DNA of 64,000 nt from Streptomyces sp. TLI_235 (GCA_002300355.1 NSGV01000001.1:620001-684000); one strand, 5' to 3'; shown: positions 38,112 through 46,620, counted from the stretch's first letter. The notes: generated by a model not told the origin, from the sequence alone. A program made the numbers and translations.

Positions 38112-38746
38112 AGACCGGCCGGCTCGGCGGGCGGTGGCTGCCCCTCGTGGTGCTTGTCGCCGCCCTGTCCGCAGTCGTCGCATCCCTCGTGTGGGCCGCC
38201 GGCGGCACCGGCGACTCCCCCTGGTGGTCCGGCCCCGGCCCGATGACGGGCGCCGCGCCGGCCGGCGCACCGGTGCGCTCGCTCGCGGACGCCGACCGGG
38301 CCGTCGAACGCTTCGCCGCCCCGCGAAACCTGCACGCGGGCGAGGTCATGCAGTTCAGCAACGGCTACTACGCCGAACTCCTCGACCCGGCAGGCCGGCG
38401 CGCCACCGAGGTGCTCGTCGACCCCGGCAACGGCACCGTCCGGCTCGAGTTCGGTCCGGCCATGATGTGGAACACGGTCTACGGCATGATGCCCGCCCCC
38501 GCACGCGTCACCACGGTCGGCCCGGAACGGGCCGTCGGCATCGCCGACCGGTGGCTGGCCCGCCACCGCGCGGGCGAGCACGCCGGCGAAGCGGACGACT
38601 TCCCCGGTTACTACACGCTCCACACCCTCGACGGCACCGGCCGGATCATGGGCATGCTCTCCGTCGACGCCGCCACCGGCCAGGTCTGGTACCACACCTG
38701 GCACAACACCTTCCTCCGCATGCAGGAGCACCCCGGGCACGGCTGA
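38108..38746 (+). CDS. Exported or membrane-anchored protein of unknown function, PepSY-like
   Basis: 212 residues. An N-terminal hydrophobic segment (about 11-31, LPLVVLVAALSAVVASLVWAA) acts as signal or anchor. The remainder is extracytoplasmic, with DADRAVERFAAP, EVMQFSNGYYAELLD, ATEVLVDPGNGTVRLEFGPAMMWN and LSVDAATGQVWYHTWHNTF. The repeated pattern of a helix followed by strands ending VDxxTGxVxx resembles PepSY domains, but the match is weak. Many Met and His residues in the middle (MMWNTVYGMMP, YHTWHNTFLRMQEH) could bind metal. Coupled to the SHOCT gene upstream. Confidence 0.72.
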   Translation: MKTGRLGGRWLPLVVLVAALSAVVASLVWAAGGTGDSPWWSGPGPMTGAAPAGAPVRSLADADRAVERFAAPRNLHAGEVMQFSNGYYAELLDPAGRRATEVLVDPGNGTVRLEFGPAMMWNTVYGMMPAPARVTTVGPERAVGIADRWLARHRAGEHAGEADDFPGYYTLHTLDGTGRIMGMLSVDAATGQVWYHTWHNTFLRMQEHPGHG

Positions 38747-38918
38747 CGCGACCGCCCTGCTCGCCACGGCCCGGCCACGCTGCACGGAGCGGCGGTGACA
38801 GACACGCCCAGCGGCGCGAAGATCGCTGCGTCTCCCGCGCGCCGGCCCCTTGCTCCGGTGGGCGCCCGGCCGGGCCCGCAGTCAGGTCCCCTCCGGGTCG
38901 GCGACGGTCGCCCCCGGT

Positions 38919-39359
38919 TCAGGCGTGGCGGACGACGACGACCGGGCAGCGGGCGTGGTGGACGCAGTGCTGGCTCACCGATCCGAGCAGGGCCTCGGTG
39001 AATCCGCCGTAGCCCCGGTTCCCGACGACCAGCAGGGAGGCTCCGTCGGCGGCCCGGAGCAGTGCGGCGGCCGGGTGGTCCTGGACGACGTGCTGCCCGA
39101 TCTCCACTGCGGGGGCCTCTCCGGTGGCGGCGGCGACGGCCTCGGCGAGGCCTGCGCGGGCGTTGCCCTCGAAGTCGAAGCCCTGTACGACGGGTGCGGG
39201 CCAGCCGTAGCCGACGGGGTACTGCCAGGCGATCACCGCATCGAGTGCGGCGCCGGTCAGCTCCGCCTGGCGGGCCGCCCAGCGCAGGGCCGCGACCGAT
39301 GCGGGCGAGCCGTCCACTCCCACCACGATCCGAGGAGCACCGCCGTCCGCTGCCGTCAT
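38919..39359 (-). CDS. Universal stress protein (single UspA domain)
   Basis: 146 residues from ATG 39359. Begins IVVGVDGSPASVAALRWAARQAELTGA and has AVIAWQYPVGYGWPAPV in the middle. The ATP loop is VVGNRGYGGFTEALLGSVSQHCVHHARCPVVVVRHA. It is close to the Usp at 8509 and 44640, the single-domain subgroup with SVxQHCxxHAxCPVVVV. Divergent from the tandem Usp at 39721, across a 361-bp spacer. Confidence 0.92.
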   Translation of the reverse strand: MTAADGGAPRIVVGVDGSPASVAALRWAARQAELTGAALDAVIAWQYPVGYGWPAPVVQGFDFEGNARAGLAEAVAAATGEAPAVEIGQHVVQDHPAAALLRAADGASLLVVGNRGYGGFTEALLGSVSQHCVHHARCPVVVVRHA

Positions 39360-39720
39360 CACGCCTCCAAGCCGCCGTAACCCCCGTGGCCACCATCGGC
39401 GACACCGGCACCGTCGGCCACTCGAACGCTTCGGCAGCGGCCCGCCCGGGGTGGCGAGGGCTGCGGCGTCACTCGGAGCCGGGCGACGATCGGAGCGGTG
39501 TCGTCGGTGGCACCGCCGACCGGGAGCAGCTCCGGCAGCGGAGCGGCGAGGTCCGTTGGGGGGGCGTCCCGACAGTGCCGAGAGAGTCGGCAGGACGGCC
39601 CGGCGCGGACCGGTCTGATGCACCCGGCCCACCCGATCGGGGCCGCTCGGCCCTGCCGACGGCGGTACCACTGCCCTACGGTGCCCATGAGGGCACGTAG
39701 CGACTCGGGTTGGAGGAGCA
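39360..39720. promoter_or_regulatory. Divergent usp/usp promoter region with a candidate DevR-type box
   Basis: No gene seen. A symmetric GGGCC-GCTC-GGCCC at 39640-39653 is 68-81 bp upstream of the rightward usp gene. No convincing box was found close to the leftward usp start. Confidence 0.45.
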
Positions 39721-40581
39721 ATGACCGGCTCTCGGCAGTCCCGCCCGATCGTCGTCGGCGTGGACCACAGGGACAGCGCACAGCCGGCCCTGGTCTGGGC
39801 GGCCGACGAAGCCGAGCGTCGTGGAGTGCAGCTGCGGCTGGTGCACTCGACGCCGCCGAACCACCACAGGTCGCACCACGCCGTGGGCCCGGGGCGCCGG
39901 AAGGCCGGGCGCCGGGTTCTCGAGGAGGCCGCCGCCTCCGCCTCCGGTGGACACCCCGACATCGACCTCGCCACCGTCCTTGCCGAGGGCCCTCCTGCCG
40001 AGGTGCTGTGCCATGAGTCGCACGACGCGTGCCTGGTCGTCCTCGGTTCGCGGCGGCTGAACCGTCTGGAGGAGTTCCTCAGCACGAACTCGGTGGCCGT
40101 CCCGGTCAGTGCCCAGGCGGCCTGCCCGGTGGTCGTGGTACTGGGGCCCGGGAACAGTACCGCGCAGCCGCCCTACCTCGTCGCCGGTGTCGACGGCAGC
40201 CCCGCCTCCGGTGCCGCCCTGGAGCACGCCTTCACCGCCGCCGCAGCCCGCGGCGCGGACCTGCGCGCGCTCTGGGTCTGGCAGCCGTCCCTGCTGGAGT
40301 CCACGGACGAAGTCGTCGTGCTCCAGAAATGCCGCCGCCTACTCCACGAAGCGGTGGCCGAGCAGGCGGAGAACTTCCCGGACACCACCGTGACCCGGCA
40401 GGTCGTACGCGGCCATCCGGTGGAGGAACTGGCCGAGGCCTCCGAGGACGCACTGGCGCTCGTCGTCGGACGGCGCGGCCGGGGCGGGTTCACCGGGATG
40501 CGGCTGGGCTCCGTCCCCCACGGCCTGCTGCACCGCGCCCACTGCCCGGTCATCACCGTGCCCGCATCCGACACCGGCTGA
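39721..40581 (+). CDS. Universal stress protein with two UspA domains
   Basis: 286 residues from ATG 39721 (GGAGGAGCA upstream). Domain 1: PIVVGVDHRDSAQPALVWAADEAERRG; its loop reads VLGSRRLNRLEEFLSTNSVAVPVSAQ, which departs from G-x2-G-x9-GS and probably binds ATP poorly. Domain 2: YLVAGVDGSPASGAALEHAF with a canonical loop VVGRRGRGGFTGMRLGSVPHGLLHRAHCPVITVP. This is the reverse of the tandem Usp at 15164, in which the first domain is canonical. Monocistronic, with a possible DevR box 68-81 bp upstream and a small hairpin after the stop. Confidence 0.92.
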   Translation: MTGSRQSRPIVVGVDHRDSAQPALVWAADEAERRGVQLRLVHSTPPNHHRSHHAVGPGRRKAGRRVLEEAAASASGGHPDIDLATVLAEGPPAEVLCHESHDACLVVLGSRRLNRLEEFLSTNSVAVPVSAQAACPVVVVLGPGNSTAQPPYLVAGVDGSPASGAALEHAFTAAAARGADLRALWVWQPSLLESTDEVVVLQKCRRLLHEAVAEQAENFPDTTVTRQVVRGHPVEELAEASEDALALVVGRRGRGGFTGMRLGSVPHGLLHRAHCPVITVPASDTG

Positions 40582-40592
40582 GAGCCGTCACG

Positions 40593-40607
40593 GCCGCATG
40601 CTGCGGC
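40593..40607. terminator. Small hairpin between convergent usp and capA-like genes
   Basis: GCCGCA-tgc-TGCGGC lies in the 39-bp gap between two convergent stops. It is short for a terminator and has no T tract. Confidence 0.4.
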
Positions 40608-40620
40608 GAACTGCTCTCCG

Positions 40621-41604
40621 TCAGCACCATTCAACGGTCAGCCGGCCGCCGTCCTCGTTCACGGCGGTGCCCAGTTCGGCGCACGCGGCGCTGAAACGGT
40701 CCCGGATCCACTTCCGGTCGACACCCCGTGCGAGCCGGGTGTGGCAGTAGTCCAGGAACAGCGGCACACCCTGTACCCGAACCGGTGCGAGGCCGGCCGG
40801 GCCGGGGCCTTCCAGGGTCACCAGGAACAGCAGTCCGAGATCGTTGCGGAACTGCGGATCGGCGGCGTAGTCGTCGACAAAATCGCCCATGTCGTAGATG
40901 ACGCGGTCGGCCACGCCGTGGAAGACGTGCGCGGAATGCCCGGCGATCAGGGTCGCTCCGGCGGCCGAGAGCCGCGATGCCGCCGACTGCACGTGCCGCG
41001 GCGGCCGGGTCGTCATGTTGGGACCCCAGTGCGGTGTGACCAGTACGACGTCGGCCTGGGCGGCGGCACGGGCCACGGTGTCCTCCAGCCAGCCGGGTAC
41101 GCCCGCCCTGAGGTCCGCCCATGCCACGCCGGGACGCCGGTCGGAGGCCGAGAAGCCCGCCGGATGGTCCGTCACCCCGACCACGGCCACGCGCGTGCCG
41201 GCCGCCTCCAGCACGGCGAACTCACGGGCCGCCGCCGCGTCCGCCCCCGCGCCGACAGCGCAGACTCCGGCCCCGGCGAGCAGGGCGCGCGTGTCGGCAA
41301 GCGCCTCCGCGCCGAAGTCCAGCGCGTGGTTGTTGGCGAGTGTCACACAGTCGACGCCGAGCCCGGCAAGGACCCCGGCAGCCGCAGGTGGCGCGCGGAA
41401 GAAGTACCGCTTGTACGGGTCGGACCAGCGGTCGCCCCGGTCGGAGATGCAACACTCCAGGTTCAGGACGACGAGGTCGGCCTCCGCCAACGCCTCGCGC
41501 ACACCGGTGGAGAACAGCGCCGCCGGCCTGGCGGAACGCTTCAGCATCGCGGCGACGCCCCGCCCCAGCATCGTGTCGCCCGCCAGCGCGATCGTGAGTG
41601 TCAT
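40621..41604 (-). CDS. CapA-family (poly-gamma-glutamate synthesis / metallophosphatase-like) protein
   Basis: 327 residues; the start at ATG 41604 gives a protein beginning MTLTIALAGDTMLGRGV, the exact beginning of the CapA family, whereas the longer frame to 41706 adds nothing recognisable. Other family motifs: VVLNLECCISDRG, VTLANNHALDFG, VLVTPHWGPN and GHSAHVFHG, with the Asp, Asn and His residues that bind metal in related phosphoesterases. No signal peptide and no CapB/CapC partners, so it is unlikely to make poly-glutamate here. CapA-like proteins of this kind recur in actinobacterial hypoxia clusters with unknown substrate. A palindromic GGGCC box lies about 150 bp upstream. Confidence 0.85.
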   Translation of the reverse strand: MTLTIALAGDTMLGRGVAAMLKRSARPAALFSTGVREALAEADLVVLNLECCISDRGDRWSDPYKRYFFRAPPAAAGVLAGLGVDCVTLANNHALDFGAEALADTRALLAGAGVCAVGAGADAAAAREFAVLEAAGTRVAVVGVTDHPAGFSASDRRPGVAWADLRAGVPGWLEDTVARAAAQADVVLVTPHWGPNMTTRPPRHVQSAASRLSAAGATLIAGHSAHVFHGVADRVIYDMGDFVDDYAADPQFRNDLGLLFLVTLEGPGPAGLAPVRVQGVPLFLDYCHTRLARGVDRKWIRDRFSAACAELGTAVNEDGGRLTVEWC

Positions 41605-41986
41605 CGTTCGACCACCCCGTCTCTGCTGCGGGCACACCGTGCGCGGGGAGTCTCGTCGGGGCGGCGCCTCGTCGACCGTCCGGCCGATCCGGCCGAACTC
41701 CGTCACCCGCCCCGCAGGTCGGTTGCCACGCTACGCGCGCTGTTGCAGCGCGCCAGGGCCGATCGGCCCCATCCGACCGGATCGTGCGGCCCCGGACGCG
41801 GCGGGCCGTCCCGACCGAACCCCTGCCGAACCCCGCGGCTCAACCCTCGTGGTCTCCGCCGGTCGGCCGCCCCGACTGCCCCGGTGGCCGGCGAGCCGGG
41901 CATTCCGCGCAGGACCCGGGTCGGCGGCACGGCGGCGATCGCGATTGCCGGAATGTGCTCGGGGCTCGTGGGCCGCAGGTGGACCG
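41605..41986. promoter_or_regulatory. Spacer upstream of the CapA-like gene with a candidate DevR-type box
   Basis: No gene seen in about 380 bp. GGGCC-GATC-GGCCC at 41756-41769 is a perfect 14-bp palindrome 152-165 bp upstream of the CapA start, rather distant for activation. Confidence 0.4.
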
Positions 41987-42751
41987 TCAGGCGCCGTCCG
42001 GCCGTTCGGCCCCGGCGCACCGGCCCCGGAGAGCGTCGACCCGGGTGCGGAAGGTGCGCCAGCGGCGTTCGTTGTCGTGCACGAGGCCGGCCGACTCGCT
42101 CAGCAGGTCCGCGGCACGGGAGATCAGCTCGGCGGCCGAGCAGAGCCGCTGCGGGCCCGCCGGGCCCTCGGCGAGGGCCGCTCTGAGCGCGGCCGGGTCG
42201 AGGTCGACCCGGCCGAGGACGTCGACGGCCCGGTGCAGCAGCAGACCGGCCAGATCGGCGAGGTGTGCCGCCTGCCAGTCGTTGAGGATGATGCGGTGCC
42301 GTTCGCCGAGAAGATCCGCGAAGTCGGCGAAGCCGAGCAGTGCCTGCGCGCTCTCCCATGACGCCTGCATCGCAGCGGCGAGCCAGGTGGCGCCCGACCG
42401 GAGATCGTCCGCGGTCCGCGCGAGATCCCGCTTGAGGTGGGCCAGTTCGACGGGCTCGCCCTCGCCCTCCATGAACAGGACGCCGCGCAACTGGACGCCC
42501 GCCGGTGCGGTGAGGTCGTCGGCGCCCTCGAACGGATTGAGCGGTGTCGGCGGCGACGGGGGCTGCGCCGTGGACCAGCGGTCGGCCAGGGCGAGGAGCG
42601 TTCGCGCGTCGCGCTGGAGCAGAACGGCCTGTTCGCGGGGCGCCGAGGCGTAGAACTCCTCGTGCTCACGGTGGAACCGCGCCAGGTTCGCCATCGCGTC
42701 GAGCATCGCCTCCGGAGGAGCGTCCGAACCGGATCCGGGAGTCTCGCCCAT
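41987..42751 (-). CDS. Helical protein of unknown function
   Basis: 254 residues, mostly alpha-helical, with no signal peptide or membrane segment. N-terminal HREHEEFYASAPREQAVLLQRDARTLLALADRW, a Pro-rich linker (QPPSPPTPLNPFEGAD), then two further helical blocks (VELAHLKRDLARTADDLRSGATWLAAAMQASWES, LGERHRIILNDWQAAHLADLAGLLLHRAVDVL) rich in conserved-looking His, Arg and Trp (segments shown in part: HREHEEFYAS, VELAHLKRDLARTADDL). The start is weakly supported: GGAGG is only one base from ATG 42751, so a downstream start is possible. Codon bias is that of a genuine gene. Not recognised; its neighbours are CapA-like and chromate transporter genes. Confidence 0.65.
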   Translation of the reverse strand: MGETPGSGSDAPPEAMLDAMANLARFHREHEEFYASAPREQAVLLQRDARTLLALADRWSTAQPPSPPTPLNPFEGADDLTAPAGVQLRGVLFMEGEGEPVELAHLKRDLARTADDLRSGATWLAAAMQASWESAQALLGFADFADLLGERHRIILNDWQAAHLADLAGLLLHRAVDVLGRVDLDPAALRAALAEGPAGPQRLCSAAELISRAADLLSESAGLVHDNERRWRTFRTRVDALRGRCAGAERPDGA

Positions 42752-42844
42752 GCCTCCATCGTCACGCGCCGGAAACCGTCCGGCCTCCCGGGCCCGGTCG
42801 GTGCGGCACTACGGGTCCGGCGTGCGGCCACTGCTCCGGCCGGG

Positions 42845-44032
42845 TCAGACCGGCAGGCCGACCACGACGGCGAGCACGCCGAGTGCTCCGGCGCAGAGCA
42901 GGGCGCCGACGGCACCGCGCTTCGTGGCGAGCAGCCAGGCGGCGGCAGCGGCGAGGATCGCGTACTGCCAGGCGTGCTGGAGTGCCAGTGCCAGGGGTAC
43001 GGCCGAGCCCGCGATGGCGCCGATCACCGCCGGGCCTGCGCCGGTGAGGAATCCCTGGACACGGATGTCGGCCCGGAGTGAGTCGAAGCGCGGTCCGCCG
43101 AGGATCACGAACAGGAAGGAGGGGGCGAACGCGACGGCTGCGGCGAGCAGGCCGCCGGGAACGCCCGCCGCGGCATAGCCGACGACGGCGACGGTCTGGA
43201 CGACGGGGCCCGGCGTGATCTGGCCGAGGGCGACGGCGTTGAGGAACTCGCCGCCGGTCATCCAGTGGTAGTGGTCCACGGCGTCCGCCTGCATGAGCGG
43301 AATGATGACGAACCCGCCGCCGTAGGAGAGGGCACCGACCTTCAACGCGACCCAGGCCACCGCGAGGAGACCGCCGGCCATCGGGGTCGCCGTGGCGAGC
43401 GGCAGCGGCCATGCCGTTGCACCGACCCGGGTCGGCCCGGCGGCGGATCGGGTGCGGACGGCGCTCTCGATCAGACCGGCGGCGATGAGCACCAGGACCA
43501 GCCAGGGCCCGGCCAGTGCCGCTGCCGCGCCGCCGGCGAGGGCGTAGCCGAGCCAGCGGGCCCGGGCCGGGCGCGCGGAACCGGCCCGTTGCCGGCTCGC
43601 GGGGAGCAGTGCGTGCGCTGCCTGCAGGGCAACCGCCGCCACCGCCGATCCCGCCCCCGCGGCGGCGCCGCGCACCCACAGCGGCGGGCTGCCCGCGAGA
43701 AACACGGCGGCCAGAGCCAGGATCACGACCAGACCGGGGACGATGAAACAGAGACCGCCGACCAGGGCACCCGGAACACCGCGCAGCCGCCAGGCGGTGA
43801 AGATCGCCAACTGGGTGGAGGCCGGGCCCGGCAGCAGGTTGGTGGCCGCGATGCCGTCCTCGAACTCGCTGGCCCGGATCCACCTGCGCTCCTCCACACA
43901 CAGGCGGCGCAGCAGGCTGACGTGCGTGGGCGGGCCGCCGAATCCGATGCAGCCGATACGTCCCCACTCCCGTGCGATCGTGCCGAGCTCGACCCGCGCC
44001 GGCTCCGGTCCTTCGGCCGTGCCCTCGCCCAT
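42845..44032 (-). CDS. chrA: Chromate transporter (ChrA), two-domain form
   Basis: 395 residues from ATG 44032 with AGAGGGG upstream. CHR-family proton-coupled chromate efflux protein in the cytoplasmic membrane. The N-terminal CHR domain has GCIGFGGPPTHVSLLRR, TNLLPGPASTQLAIFTAWR and GALVGGLCFIVPG. The C-terminal domain has VGALSYGGGFVIIPLMQAD and FLNAVALGQITPGPVVQT. These two homologous halves and about ten helices match long ChrA proteins. No chromate regulator is adjacent. Its place within a hypoxia island may be accidental. Confidence 0.93.
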   Translation of the reverse strand: MGEGTAEGPEPARVELGTIAREWGRIGCIGFGGPPTHVSLLRRLCVEERRWIRASEFEDGIAATNLLPGPASTQLAIFTAWRLRGVPGALVGGLCFIVPGLVVILALAAVFLAGSPPLWVRGAAAGAGSAVAAVALQAAHALLPASRQRAGSARPARARWLGYALAGGAAAALAGPWLVLVLIAAGLIESAVRTRSAAGPTRVGATAWPLPLATATPMAGGLLAVAWVALKVGALSYGGGFVIIPLMQADAVDHYHWMTGGEFLNAVALGQITPGPVVQTVAVVGYAAAGVPGGLLAAAVAFAPSFLFVILGGPRFDSLRADIRVQGFLTGAGPAVIGAIAGSAVPLALALQHAWQYAILAAAAAWLLATKRGAVGALLCAGALGVLAVVVGLPV

Positions 44033-44192
44033 CCTGACCCCTCTTCCGTCCCGCCGTCCGTGCCCGGACCGCGGTGAGGGTACCGGACGGGGGTGAACGG
44101 TGGTCGAGCCGTTCGGGCCCGGCACGCTCACGCGCCCGGTCCACCCTCCGGTGGGCAGCCGGTCGCTGTGTGCCCGTCCGTCTCCCTGATAA

Positions 44193-44206
44193 GGGTCGAA
44201 CGGCCC
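44193..44206. promoter_or_regulatory. Candidate DevR-type box (DUF1876/usp operon)
   Basis: GGGTC-GAAC-GGCCC preceded by CTGATAA, 109-122 bp upstream of the DUF1876 start. Confidence 0.5.
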
Positions 44207-44314
44207 CAGCGGCCGGCCGGGCCGGCGTTTCACCCTGATGGCAGGGGTACGGCGCGGCGGCCCGCCGAGGACGGGGCACGTGTCCTCCCGGGAGTGTCGG
44301 AGGAGGACGAGACG

Positions 44315-44596
44315 ATGAGCGAGCCGACGGCGCGGGCACCGATGCATGTCAGGACGTGGACGGTCAGGCTCGACGTGTTCGAGACCGGCGACACGACCTC
44401 GGTGCACGGCGTCCTGGACACCGGTGAGAACGTCCTGGAGAGCCGAAGCCACGCCCGCCGCAACCCCGGGGACGCGGCCGTACCGGAGATCGGCGACGAG
44501 TACGCAGCCGGGCGGGCCCTGGTCGACCTCGGGCATCAGCTCCTGCGCGCCGGTATGCACGACGCGGCTGCCAACACGGCGCCCGAGAACGGCTGA
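44315..44596 (+). CDS. DUF1876 protein, Rv1738-like
   Basis: 93 residues from ATG 44315 with GGAGGA upstream. A compact domain: TWTVRLDVFETGDTTSVHGVLDTGE, SRSHARRNPGDAAVPEIGDEYAAGRALVDLGHQLL (parts: WTVRLDVFETGDTT, EIGDEYAAGRALVDLGHQLL). The strand-strand-helix order and GDEYAAGRAL segment fit DUF1876. The mycobacterial member Rv1738 is strongly induced by DosR, and its structure resembles hibernation factors; the His-rich and Arg-rich patches here would suit RNA or ribosome contact. First gene of a unit with a usp gene (43 bp gap) and an HTH-flavoprotein gene. Confidence 0.85.
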   Translation: MSEPTARAPMHVRTWTVRLDVFETGDTTSVHGVLDTGENVLESRSHARRNPGDAAVPEIGDEYAAGRALVDLGHQLLRAGMHDAAANTAPENG

Positions 44597-44639
44597 ACGC
44601 CGTGTGCGGCGCCCGGGCACCGCGGCGGGAGGAGGGATC

Positions 44640-45101
44640 ATGACCAGCCATCGGACGGGACAGGCGATCGTCGTCGGGGTGGACGGCTCCGAGCAGTCGC
44701 GGCGCGCCCTGCGCTGGGCGGTTCGCCAGGCCGAGGCCACCGGCGCCACGGTACGGGCGGTCATCGCCTGGGAGCCGCCCTTCTCCGGGTGGGGTGCGGA
44801 CATCCCGGCGGACGAAGAGAGAGCGGTCGGCGACATCGCGGAGAAGGTCCTGGCGGAGAGCGTCGAGAAGGCCGTCGGCCCCGGGTCTCCGGTCGAGATT
44901 CGCACCGTTGCGGCCGAGGGCACCGCAGCGCAGGTGCTGCTCACTGCGGCCGGCGCCGAGGACGTGGTCCTCCTGGTGGTGGGGAGCCGCGGTATCGGCG
45001 GATTCGCCGGCGCGCTGCTCGGTTCAGTGGGTCAGCACTGCGCCCAGCACGCCCCCTGCCCGGTCGTCATCGTTCGCGGCGGCCGGATTCCCTGGACATA
45101 G
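44640..45101 (+). CDS. Universal stress protein (single UspA domain)
   Basis: 153 residues from ATG 44640 with GGAGGGA upstream. Starts IVVGVDGSEQSRRALRWAVRQAEATGA; ATP loop VVGSRGIGGFAGALLGSVGQHCAQHAPCPVVIV. Very similar in layout to the Usp at 8509. It lies between the Rv1738-like gene and the HTH/PNPOx gene (22-bp gap), forming a short operon probably led by the box at 44193. Confidence 0.92.
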   Translation: MTSHRTGQAIVVGVDGSEQSRRALRWAVRQAEATGATVRAVIAWEPPFSGWGADIPADEERAVGDIAEKVLAESVEKAVGPGSPVEIRTVAAEGTAAQVLLTAAGAEDVVLLVVGSRGIGGFAGALLGSVGQHCAQHAPCPVVIVRGGRIPWT

Positions 45102-45123
45102 CGGCGAGGAGAAGGGACGAACC

Positions 45124-45822
45124 ATGTCCGGACAGCGATCCCGCGCAGGATCGACCGAGTGGCCGTCGGAGCGACGGGGTGACATGGCGCGGCGAGTGTC
45201 GCTGCGCAGGGAACGGCTCGGACTCAGCCGACAGGAGGTTGCGGACCGGGCGGGGATGGCGGTGGAGTACCTGGAGTACCTGGAGTCGTCCGCCGGGATG
45301 CCGGACGCGGCGGCCCTCGCCGGACTGGCCGGTGCGCTCGGCACGTCCGTCCAGGAGCTGCTCGGCGTGGGCCTGGAGGCACCGCCGGGACGTGCGGCCG
45401 CCGCGGCCGATCCCGTCATGGAGGAGCTGTCGGCGCCGGTGTGCTGGTCGAAGCTGGCACCGGGAGGGATCGGCAGGGTGGTGCTGTCCACGCGTGAGGG
45501 TCCCGTCGCGCTGCCGGTCAACTTCCGGGTTCTGGACGGGACGGTGGTCTACCGCACCGCAGAGGGGAGCACCGCGTGTGCCGACCGCGGTGCCCTCGTC
45601 GCCTTCGAGGTCGACCGCATCGACGAGGCCGTGCGGTCGGGCTGGAGCGTGCTGGTGAGGGGTACCGCCGCACGGCTGGACGAGCCCGAGGCCGTCGAGC
45701 ACCTGAAGCACCGCGGCAACCCGGATCCGTGGGCCGGTGACGGGCGTGATGTGTGGATCCGGATCCGTCCGGCCTCGGTCACGGGCCGGGTCATCCGCAC
45801 CGGGATCGACCCGGGGCGCTGA
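45124..45822 (+). CDS. XRE-type helix-turn-helix fused to a pyridoxamine 5'-phosphate oxidase-like (flavin-binding) domain
   Basis: 232 residues from ATG 45124. Domain 1 (about 20-80): MARRVSLRRERLGLSRQEVADRAGMAVEYLEYLE and LAGLAGALGTSVQELL, an XRE-like HTH. Domain 2 (about 95-230): MEELSAPVCWSKLAPGGIGRVVLSTREGPVALPVNFRVLDG (parts: CWSKLAPGGIGRVVLSTREG), VLVRGTAARL and DVWIRIRPASVTGRVI, a split-barrel fold that in relatives binds FMN or F420. The fusion suggests a transcription factor that reads a flavin, F420 or redox state. Third gene of the Rv1738-like/usp unit. DNA target and cofactor are not known. Confidence 0.85.
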   Translation: MSGQRSRAGSTEWPSERRGDMARRVSLRRERLGLSRQEVADRAGMAVEYLEYLESSAGMPDAAALAGLAGALGTSVQELLGVGLEAPPGRAAAAADPVMEELSAPVCWSKLAPGGIGRVVLSTREGPVALPVNFRVLDGTVVYRTAEGSTACADRGALVAFEVDRIDEAVRSGWSVLVRGTAARLDEPEAVEHLKHRGNPDPWAGDGRDVWIRIRPASVTGRVIRTGIDPGR

Positions 45823-45880
45823 CCCCGGCGCTGACCCCTGAGCGGTGCCGGCGACCATGAGCCTTCGGCCCCGTACTCGG

Positions 45881-45928
45881 CGGTCGGTGCTCGGCGGTTG
45901 GTGCTCAGCGGTCGGTGCTCAGCGGTCG
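45881..45928. repeat. 14-bp tandem repeat at the 3' end of the CBS-BON gene
   Basis: Three full units CGGTYGGTGCTCRG (45881-45894, 45895-45908, 45909-45922) and a partial fourth. The units at 45895-45922 share CTCAG, so each supplies a TGA on the minus strand; the gene stop (45919-45921) lies in the third unit. Probably slippage; too short and too few for CRISPR. Confidence 0.75.
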
Positions 45929-46620
45929 GCCCGGTAGGCGTGCGGGTGTTCGAGTCGGACGTCGGTGTCGTCCTCGGCCCAGTCGAGCGTCTGATGGACC
46001 GCCACGACTCCGTCGACTGCTCGGCACAGCTGCTCGGCGATCGGGATCAGGCTGCGGCGGGGCAGGCGGCCGGCGACGGTGACGACGCCTTCGTTCACGG
46101 TGACCCGGACATCGCCGGGCGGGATCCAGAGCGTGCGGCCGAAGACGTCGTGCAGGATCTCCTCGCGGATCGCGGCGTCGTGGCGCAGGAAGATCTGGAG
46201 GAGGTCGCGGCGGCTGACGATACCGATCAGCCTGCCCGCCTCATCGACCACGGGAAGGCGCTTCACCCTGTGCTTGTCCATCTGCCGCGCGGCTTCCGGG
46301 ACGGACCAGCCGGCCCGGGCCGTGACGGCGGGCCTGGTCATCAGACCACCGGCCGTCTCGGCCTCTGCACGGGCCCGGTCGCCCTGGGCGAGCCAGCGGC
46401 CGGGCGTGTGCCCGTCCGGGTCGGGCAGAACGGCCTCCTTGCGGATCAGGTCGGCCTCGGACACCATCCCGATCGGCCGGTCCTCGTCGTCGAGGATCGG
46501 GACGGCGGTGATGTCGTTGCGGTGGAACAGCGCCACGATCTCCTTGAAAGAGGTGTCCGGCCGGGCGGACACCACTTCCCGGGTCATGACGTCGTGAATG
46601 CTCCGGTGCTGGATGGTCAT
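45919..46620 (-). CDS. CBS-domain pair plus BON domain protein
   Basis: 233 residues, paralogue of the protein at 7800. CBS1: IHDVMTREVVSARPDTSFKEIV and VPILDDEDRPIGMVSEADLI; CBS2: GLMTRPAVTARAGWSVPEAA and LPVVDEAGRLIGIVSRRDLL. BON domain at about 155-215: IREEILHDVFGRTLW, VRVTVNEGVVTVAGRLPRRS, VDGVVAVHQTL. Cytoplasmic, likely nucleotide-sensing. It stands alone and is led by two palindromic GGGCC boxes 60-96 bp upstream. The last codons lie in a 14-bp tandem repeat, so the C-terminus may vary between strains. Confidence 0.88.
   Translation of the reverse strand: MTIQHRSIHDVMTREVVSARPDTSFKEIVALFHRNDITAVPILDDEDRPIGMVSEADLIRKEAVLPDPDGHTPGRWLAQGDRARAEAETAGGLMTRPAVTARAGWSVPEAARQMDKHRVKRLPVVDEAGRLIGIVSRRDLLQIFLRHDAAIREEILHDVFGRTLWIPPGDVRVTVNEGVVTVAGRLPRRSLIPIAEQLCRAVDGVVAVHQTLDWAEDDTDVRLEHPHAYRADR

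Noticed and set aside
45881..45928. CRISPR-like short repeats
   Set aside because: Units are contiguous 14-mers without spacers.
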